A DNA stretch of 19,445 nt, taken from contig DAIOFH010000075.1 of NCBI GenBank assembly GCA_036745875.1, positions 1 to 19,445 of the forward strand, read 5' to 3'. The notes under the pieces were generated by a model. The model had not been told where the DNA came from. It did no database searches and saw only the letters and a program-made list of their open reading frames with translations. A program made the translations under genes and the position numbers. Positions within the stretch are counted from its first letter, which is position 1. Every line of letters begins with the position of its first letter. This stretch comes from DAIOFH01 sp036745875 (GTDB taxonomy: Bacteria; Planctomycetota; SZUA-567). This document shows, piece by piece, positions 15,333 through 19,445 of the stretch.

Positions 15333-16733
15333 TTACTCGCCAAAGATCAGCCGGTCGAGGTTGAGTGAGCGCATAAGGACGAGAAGCATTATCAAGGGCG
15401 AGGCGTATTTGATCATAAAGCGCCAGAATCCGGCAAAAGGCAGGCGCTCCTGGCCGTCGTTGGTAATTTCGGCGAATGCCTTCTCCAATCCCCAGGAATA
15501 GCCTATGAAAATACAGGTAAAGAGCCCGGCGATGATCATAAAGACGTTTTGGGAGATATAATCGCAGAAATCAAAGAAGTTAAGGTTGAATAAGGAGAAA
15601 TTTTCCAATCCGGCGAATCGGAGGAATCCCAGGACAGCCTTGTCGGAAATCAGGCCGAAGGACAACGAACACGGGACCGAGAAGATCAACGTCAGCACGC
15701 CGATGATGAAAACCGCCTTGCGGCGCTTTATCTTGAGGTTGTCGATGCAATAGCTGATGCTGACTTCCAGAAGCGACAGATTGGAGGTGATGGCGGCGAG
15801 GAACAGCAGGCAGAAGAAGATAAGGCCGAACAAAATGCCGAAAGGCATCTTGGCAAAGATCATCGGCAGGGTCACAAAGGTGAGGGTCGGTCCCTGCGTC
15901 GGGTCGACGCCAAAGGCGAATACCGCCGGAAGAATGCACAACCCGGCCATGATCGCGGCAAGGGAGTCCAGTATCGGTACAGTGAATGCGGCCTTGACTA
16001 TGCTGTTTTTCTTCTGCATATAGCTGGAATAGGTGATCATGATCCCCATGCCGAGGCTCATCGACCAGAACATCTGCCCCATAGCATCCATGACAGTGGA
16101 ACGGTTGAACTTCGACCAGTCGGGATAGAGGAGGAAACGCACACCCTCCGCCGCTCCCGGCAGGGTGAGTGAACGGATGATCATGGCGGCGAGCAGGATA
16201 AACAGCAGCGGCATCATCACTTTGCTGAATCGTTCAATACCGCGTTCCACGCCGCGGTAAAGGACGACGAGGCTGAGGAACAGGAACACCGCGCCCCAGA
16301 TCAGTGGTTCATACGGGTTGGAGATGAAGGTGGAGAATGAACTCTCCGAATCTGCCGGAAAACCCTCTGAAATGTAGATGATAAAACGGAACAGATAGGC
16401 CAAAACCCAACCGCCGATAATAGAGTAGTAAAACGGTATGATGAAAGCGGACAATACCCCCAGCACCCCGACAAACTTGAAGCGCTTGTCCAGGGTGTTG
16501 AAAGCGCCTATTGGGTTGAGGCGGGTATGCCTGCCGATGGCGAACTCGCCCATGAGCAACGGAACACCGGCGATGAAAACAAATATAATGTATGTGAGAA
16601 GAAATGACCCACCGCCGTTTTTCCCCGCCATGTACGGGAACTTCCAGAGGTTCCCGAGACCGACCGCCGAGCCGGCCGCAGCCATGAGAAATCCGAATGA
16701 ACTGCCGAATTGCGCCCGTGATTCACTAGCCAT
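15333..16733 (-). CDS. Sodium:neurotransmitter symporter (NSS/SNF) family transporter
   Basis: This 466-residue inner-membrane protein belongs to the NSS (LeuT-like) family, which couples Na+ entry to uptake of amino acids or related amines. The hallmark first transmembrane segment is intact: GSAVGLGNLWKFPY at 21-34, with Asn28 at the position of a sodium ligand in LeuT, followed by GKNGGGSF. About 11-12 hydrophobic segments follow, among them AFIIPFYYSIIGGWVLAY and a FWSMSLGMGIMITYSSY segment in the sixth-helix area. Start 16733 is preferred because GGGGG lies 5 nt upstream; ATG 16745 would place that RBS inside the gene. It follows the aminotransferase gene by 31 nt and is probably cotranscribed. 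The substrate cannot be read from sequence. Confidence 0.92.
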   Translation of the reverse strand: MASESRAQFGSSFGFLMAAAGSAVGLGNLWKFPYMAGKNGGGSFLLTYIIFVFIAGVPLLMGEFAIGRHTRLNPIGAFNTLDKRFKFVGVLGVLSAFIIPFYYSIIGGWVLAYLFRFIIYISEGFPADSESSFSTFISNPYEPLIWGAVFLFLSLVVLYRGVERGIERFSKVMMPLLFILLAAMIIRSLTLPGAAEGVRFLLYPDWSKFNRSTVMDAMGQMFWSMSLGMGIMITYSSYMQKKNSIVKAAFTVPILDSLAAIMAGLCILPAVFAFGVDPTQGPTLTFVTLPMIFAKMPFGILFGLIFFCLLFLAAITSNLSLLEVSISYCIDNLKIKRRKAVFIIGVLTLIFSVPCSLSFGLISDKAVLGFLRFAGLENFSLFNLNFFDFCDYISQNVFMIIAGLFTCIFIGYSWGLEKAFAEITNDGQERLPFAGFWRFMIKYASPLIMLLVLMRSLNLDRLIFGE

Positions 16734-16764
16734 ACCATCCCCCATTTACATATATGATGCACCA

Positions 16765-18054
16765 TCAATCATCGATCGGAAAGCTCCGATACACCTGTCG
16801 ATGCACCTGGAGGAAGAACTCCAGGGCATCATCGTTGAACAATGTCGAAACAAACATGGCGTGGAATGGCGACGGCGGGAGATAAATTCCGCTTGCCAAC
16901 ATCATTTTATGGTAATTGCGGTACATATCCAGGTTGGTTTTGCTGACATCGTCCAGGTTGTTCGCCTCGGTTATGCCGAACTGCAGCGAGGACATGGAAC
17001 CGCAGCGGTTGTACACATAGTCGTAGCCGACATTTCTCAGATTTTCCCTGATGCCGCCGTCCAGCGCCGCCGACATTCTTTCCAGGTCGGGATAAGGATT
17101 GTCCCTGGCGATAATCTCCAGGGATTTTATGGCAGTCGCCGTGGACAACGGATTACCAGAAAATGTGCCGGCCTGAAACACGTCCCCCAGGGGAGCCAGA
17201 AGGTTCATTATTTCCCGGCGGCCGCCATAGGCGGCAATGGGCATGCCGCCGGACAGAACTTTCCCAAGCACAGTCAAATCCGGCGTGATCTGGAACAGCC
17301 CTGTCGCACCGTGCTTGCCAAGCCGGAAGGCGGTGACCACCTCATCGAAAACCAGGAGCGCCCCGTGCGCGTCGCAGAGTCGGCGGATGCCTTCGAGAAA
17401 GCCCGGCTGCGGCAAAACCACTCCCATGCAGGCTGTCACCGGTTCGATAATGACCGCCGCGACAGCGCCGGGATTGTCTGTGAACAGTTCCTCGACCGAG
17501 CCAAGATCATTGTAGCGCGCGATCAGGGTATCCTTGATCGCATTGTCGGGCACGCCGGCACTGGAAATGCTGCCGCAGATAAAGGCTGTGGATTTTTGCG
17601 AGACGAGGAAACAATCGGCATGGCCATGATAGCAGCCTGCGAATTTGATGAATTTGTCGCGGCCTGTCGCCGCCCGCGCCATGCGGATGGCGCTCATCGC
17701 CGCTTCAGTTCCCGAATTGACCAAGCGGATTTTTTCCATGGCCGGCATCTGACGCCGGATCGCTTCGGTGAGGAGGATTTCGTTGTAATGGCAGGCGCCG
17801 AAGGACTGCCCGTCGCGGGTGGTTTTCCTTACTTCCTCTATTATTTCCGAATTGGAATGACCGAAAAGGAGCGAGCCCCAGGAGCCGACCATGTCGAGAT
17901 AGCGCATGCCGTCGGCATCGATGATAAAGGTGCCTTCGCCTTTGACTATATAGGGAGGGGAGCCGCCGACAAGCTCGAATGCCCGTGTCGGCGAATTTAC
18001 TCCGCCCGGCATCAATTCCTGCGCCCGCTTAAACCACTTGCGGCTCATGCTCAT
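16765..18054 (-). CDS. hemL: Glutamate-1-semialdehyde 2,1-aminomutase-like class III aminotransferase
   Basis: HemL converts glutamate-1-semialdehyde to 5-aminolevulinate, the first tetrapyrrole precursor. The 429-residue length is normal. The PLP fold is intact: VNSGTEAAMSAIR at 112-124, CYHGH at 141-145, Asp237 (FDEV) and Lys265 (LGKVLSGGMP). Several positions conserved in HemL differ: EPVAGNM reads EPVTACM at 204-210, GAP-T-E near 87 reads GACHYNE, and SxFEAGF reads SPFHAMF at 395-401, putting His398 where glutamate is usual. So it may be a divergent HemL or a paralogue acting on another amino aldehyde. ATG 18054 is chosen with GGGGGGA upstream; a TTG at 18072 is less likely. No other heme gene is nearby. 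Confidence 0.75.
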   Translation of the reverse strand: MSMSRKWFKRAQELMPGGVNSPTRAFELVGGSPPYIVKGEGTFIIDADGMRYLDMVGSWGSLLFGHSNSEIIEEVRKTTRDGQSFGACHYNEILLTEAIRRQMPAMEKIRLVNSGTEAAMSAIRMARAATGRDKFIKFAGCYHGHADCFLVSQKSTAFICGSISSAGVPDNAIKDTLIARYNDLGSVEELFTDNPGAVAAVIIEPVTACMGVVLPQPGFLEGIRRLCDAHGALLVFDEVVTAFRLGKHGATGLFQITPDLTVLGKVLSGGMPIAAYGGRREIMNLLAPLGDVFQAGTFSGNPLSTATAIKSLEIIARDNPYPDLERMSAALDGGIRENLRNVGYDYVYNRCGSMSSLQFGITEANNLDDVSKTNLDMYRNYHKMMLASGIYLPPSPFHAMFVSTLFNDDALEFFLQVHRQVYRSFPIDD

Positions 18055-18068
18055 AGGATCCCCCCGAC

Positions 18069-18104
18069 TCAATTAGCAATTAGTAATCGACAATTGATAA
18101 TTGA
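18069..18104. repeat. AT-rich palindromic element between lptB and hemL
   Basis: Arms 18069-18081 and 18092-18104 are 13 nt each with one mismatch, separated by 10 nt. Both are built from repeated AATT units (TCAATTAGCAATT / AATTGATAATTGA). It lacks a GC-rich stem or T-tract and so is not a typical terminator. It parallels the element at 5805-5890 in layout. Confidence 0.6.
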
Positions 18105-18123
18105 CAGTATCGGTAACGCCCCC

Positions 18124-19014
18124 CTATTGCCGTTTCTCTAGCCTCTCCGACGCCCTGACCTCGGCATAATGCTTGGAAATTTCCTCCTCCTCCTCATGGC
18201 GGATGATGCGCGTCGTGCGGCCGATGTCGATGACCGGCATTTCCCTGCCTTTCTGGCGGACCGTATCGCGGAGCCGCGCGAATGCCTCGCCGTATTCCGC
18301 GAACTTGTCGCCGAGATAGAGCCGCCTGGCGTCCTCGTCTTCCACCAGCTCCTGGGGGGAACCGTGTTTAAGCACCTTCCCGTCCCGGATAATATAGGCG
18401 CGGTCGACAATGGTGAAGGTCTCGAATACGTTGTGGTCGGTAATAAGGATGGAAATGCCTCGTTGCTGGAGGCTGTAGATGATTTTTTGGATATCCTCGC
18501 ACGCCCTCGGATCGACGCCGCTGAAGGGTTCATCCAGAAGAAGGATGTTCGGGCTGGCAACCAGGGCGCGGCAGATTTCCAGCCTGCGCCGCTCGCCGCC
18601 GGAAAGGGTATGGGCAAGGCTTTTCGAGAGGCGAGCCAGGTTCATGTCCCCCAAAAGCTCCTGGAGTCGCTCGCGCCTTCCCCGCCTGGTTAGGTTCTGC
18701 GTTTCCAGGATAGCCATGACATTGTCTTCGACGGTCATGTTCCGGAAAATCGACGGTTCCTGGGAAAGATATCCCATGCCGTGGCGCGCGCGCTTGTACA
18801 TGGGCAGCTTGCTGATATCTTCGTCAATCAGCTTCACATGCCCCGCTTCCGAGCGGATAATACCCATAACGATACGGAACGTGGTTGTCTTCCCCGCCCC
18901 GTTCGGTCCGAGCAGGCCGACGATCTCACCGCTGGACACATGAAAATCGACGCCGTCGACGACGCGACGGTTGCTGTATGTTTTTACCAGACCTTTGACT
19001 TCCAATAACGGCAT
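18124..19014 (-). CDS. lptB: LPS export ABC transporter ATPase, LptB-like
   Basis: LptB is the cytoplasmic ATPase of the LptB2FG complex that extracts lipopolysaccharide from the inner membrane. All ABC motifs are present in this 296-residue protein: Walker A GPNGAGKT at 36-43, Q-loop Gln85, signature LSGGERRRLEI at 137-147, Walker B ILLLDEP at 157-163, SGVDP at 165-169, and switch His194. Similarity to LptB runs to about residue 240 (YLGDKF). A further 55 charged residues, including the run HEEEEE at 273-278, have no counterpart in the roughly 241-residue E. coli protein. GGAGG 8 nt upstream supports ATG 19014; an in-frame ATG at 19071 lacks an RBS. LptF, LptG, LptA and LptC are not in the window, so a related branched-chain amino-acid ATPase cannot be wholly excluded. 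Confidence 0.88.
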   Translation of the reverse strand: MPLLEVKGLVKTYSNRRVVDGVDFHVSSGEIVGLLGPNGAGKTTTFRIVMGIIRSEAGHVKLIDEDISKLPMYKRARHGMGYLSQEPSIFRNMTVEDNVMAILETQNLTRRGRRERLQELLGDMNLARLSKSLAHTLSGGERRRLEICRALVASPNILLLDEPFSGVDPRACEDIQKIIYSLQQRGISILITDHNVFETFTIVDRAYIIRDGKVLKHGSPQELVEDEDARRLYLGDKFAEYGEAFARLRDTVRQKGREMPVIDIGRTTRIIRHEEEEEISKHYAEVRASERLEKRQ

Positions 19015-19077
19015 TGCCGTAACCTCCGTGGTGGATAAACAGGGAAACGCCGCGACGGGGCGTGTCCTCAACCTTCT

Positions 19078-19105
19078 ATTTTGCGATGGATGGCCCTTAA
19101 TGCAA
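19078..19105 (-). promoter_or_regulatory. Possible promoter of lptB
   Basis: On the minus strand TTGCAT (19105-19100), a 16-nt spacer and CAAAAT (19083-19078) form a moderate promoter. The leader to ATG 19014 would be about 57 nt and includes a small ACGCC/GGCGT hairpin. Confidence 0.3.
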
Positions 19106-19237
19106 GCATTTGTTCATATATCGACTGAAAACTCGCAGGTTCCCTCAAGAAAACCGTAGCGGACGGCCGATAAAATAAATGGACCGGGTTTTGTGGATCA
19201 CTCTCCCGGCAAGTCAAATTCGCTTTTCATGGCATGT

Positions 19238-19249
19238 AGACAATTGTCT
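19238..19249. promoter_or_regulatory. Perfect 12-bp palindrome before the right-edge gene
   Basis: AGACAATTGTCT is its own reverse complement. It ends 1 nt before the likely RBS (AGG at 19251-19253) of the gene at 19261, a position suited to an operator. It may also be chance. Confidence 0.3.
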
Positions 19250-19260
19250 CAGGTTTACTT

Positions 19261-19445
19261 ATGGATAAAAAAATACTGCTTATCGGACACGAAAAGGTCG
19301 CCGGGCTTGCCCTCGCCGCCATGGCGATCCAAAACGACCTGACGCCGGCGGCGTCAGCCTGGGGCCGCTTCAACATAAAAGACCTTGGCCGCCGCAACCG
19401 GCCGAACCTGGTCGTCGCGGCGATGGACACCTTCCCGGGCGAATC
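19261..19445 (+). CDS. Partial gene of unknown function, runs off the window
   Basis: Sixty-one codons are visible, beginning MDKKILLIGHEKVAGLALAA. The start has AGG 7 nt upstream. The first strand (KKILLIG) followed by small and charged residues, and the later segment PNLVVAAMDTFPG, look like alternating beta-strands and helices of a Rossmann-like or response-regulator-like fold, but no family is recognised. It is divergent from lptB across a 246-nt spacer that holds the putative lptB promoter, a palindrome and nothing else I can identify. Codon use matches the neighbouring genes. Confidence 0.6.
   Translation, partial: MDKKILLIGHEKVAGLALAAMAIQNDLTPAASAWGRFNIKDLGRRNRPNLVVAAMDTFPGE

Noticed and set aside
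16438..18141. 567-codon + strand open frame across the NSS and hemL genes
   Set aside because: It spans two convincing opposite-strand genes and their intergenic gap and resembles no protein family.

Overview
The window looks like chromosomal DNA from a GC-rich, strictly anaerobic, diderm (Gram-negative) bacterium. An LptB-type lipopolysaccharide-export ATPase implies an outer membrane, and nine consecutive iron-sulfur and flavin redox genes imply anaerobic life. A 1021-residue exported glycosidase-like protein would suit a PVC-type lineage such as Lentisphaerota or Kiritimatiellota, but that placement is a guess; no rRNA or ribosomal gene is present to settle it.

Region 1 (about 1-9250, + strand) is one long redox operon: hdrB-hdrC-hdrA-flxD(mvhD)-flxC-flxB-flxA, followed by a fumarate-reductase-type iron-sulfur protein and a flavoprotein. 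It ends at a strong intrinsic terminator. The first six genes overlap or nearly touch. Two short gaps, before flxA and before the iron-sulfur gene, hold palindromic DNA. The seven hdr/flx genes match the known FlxABCD-HdrABC type of NADH-oxidising, flavin-based electron-bifurcating complex. The last two genes resemble the catalytic half of a soluble fumarate reductase, with all expected active-site residues but no covalent-FAD histidine and no membrane anchor. Together they suggest an NADH-driven system that reduces ferredoxin and, directly or through HdrB, fumarate or a related enoate. This coupling is inferred.

Region 2 (about 9280-9930, - strand) is a compact HigBA-like toxin-antitoxin pair with toxin first, a 4-nt overlap, and a palindromic operator over its promoter.

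Region 3 (9928-12993, - strand) is a single large secreted protein with a signal peptide, a calcium-loop motif, a jelly-roll-like segment and a glycoside-hydrolase-like barrel region. Its substrate is unknown.

Region 4 (13030-15260, - strand) is a monocistronic transketolase gene with a good promoter, a structured leader of about 100 nt and its own terminator.

Region 5 (15266-19014, - strand) is a probable three-gene run: lptB-like ATPase, a divergent hemL-family aminotransferase, and an NSS-family sodium-coupled amino-acid transporter, closed by a terminator. Another palindromic AT-rich element lies between the first two genes. At the right edge a + strand gene of unknown function starts at 19261, divergent from lptB, and runs off the window. 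No gene-free stretch exceeds about 250 bases. No tRNA, rRNA, CRISPR array or transposase was seen.
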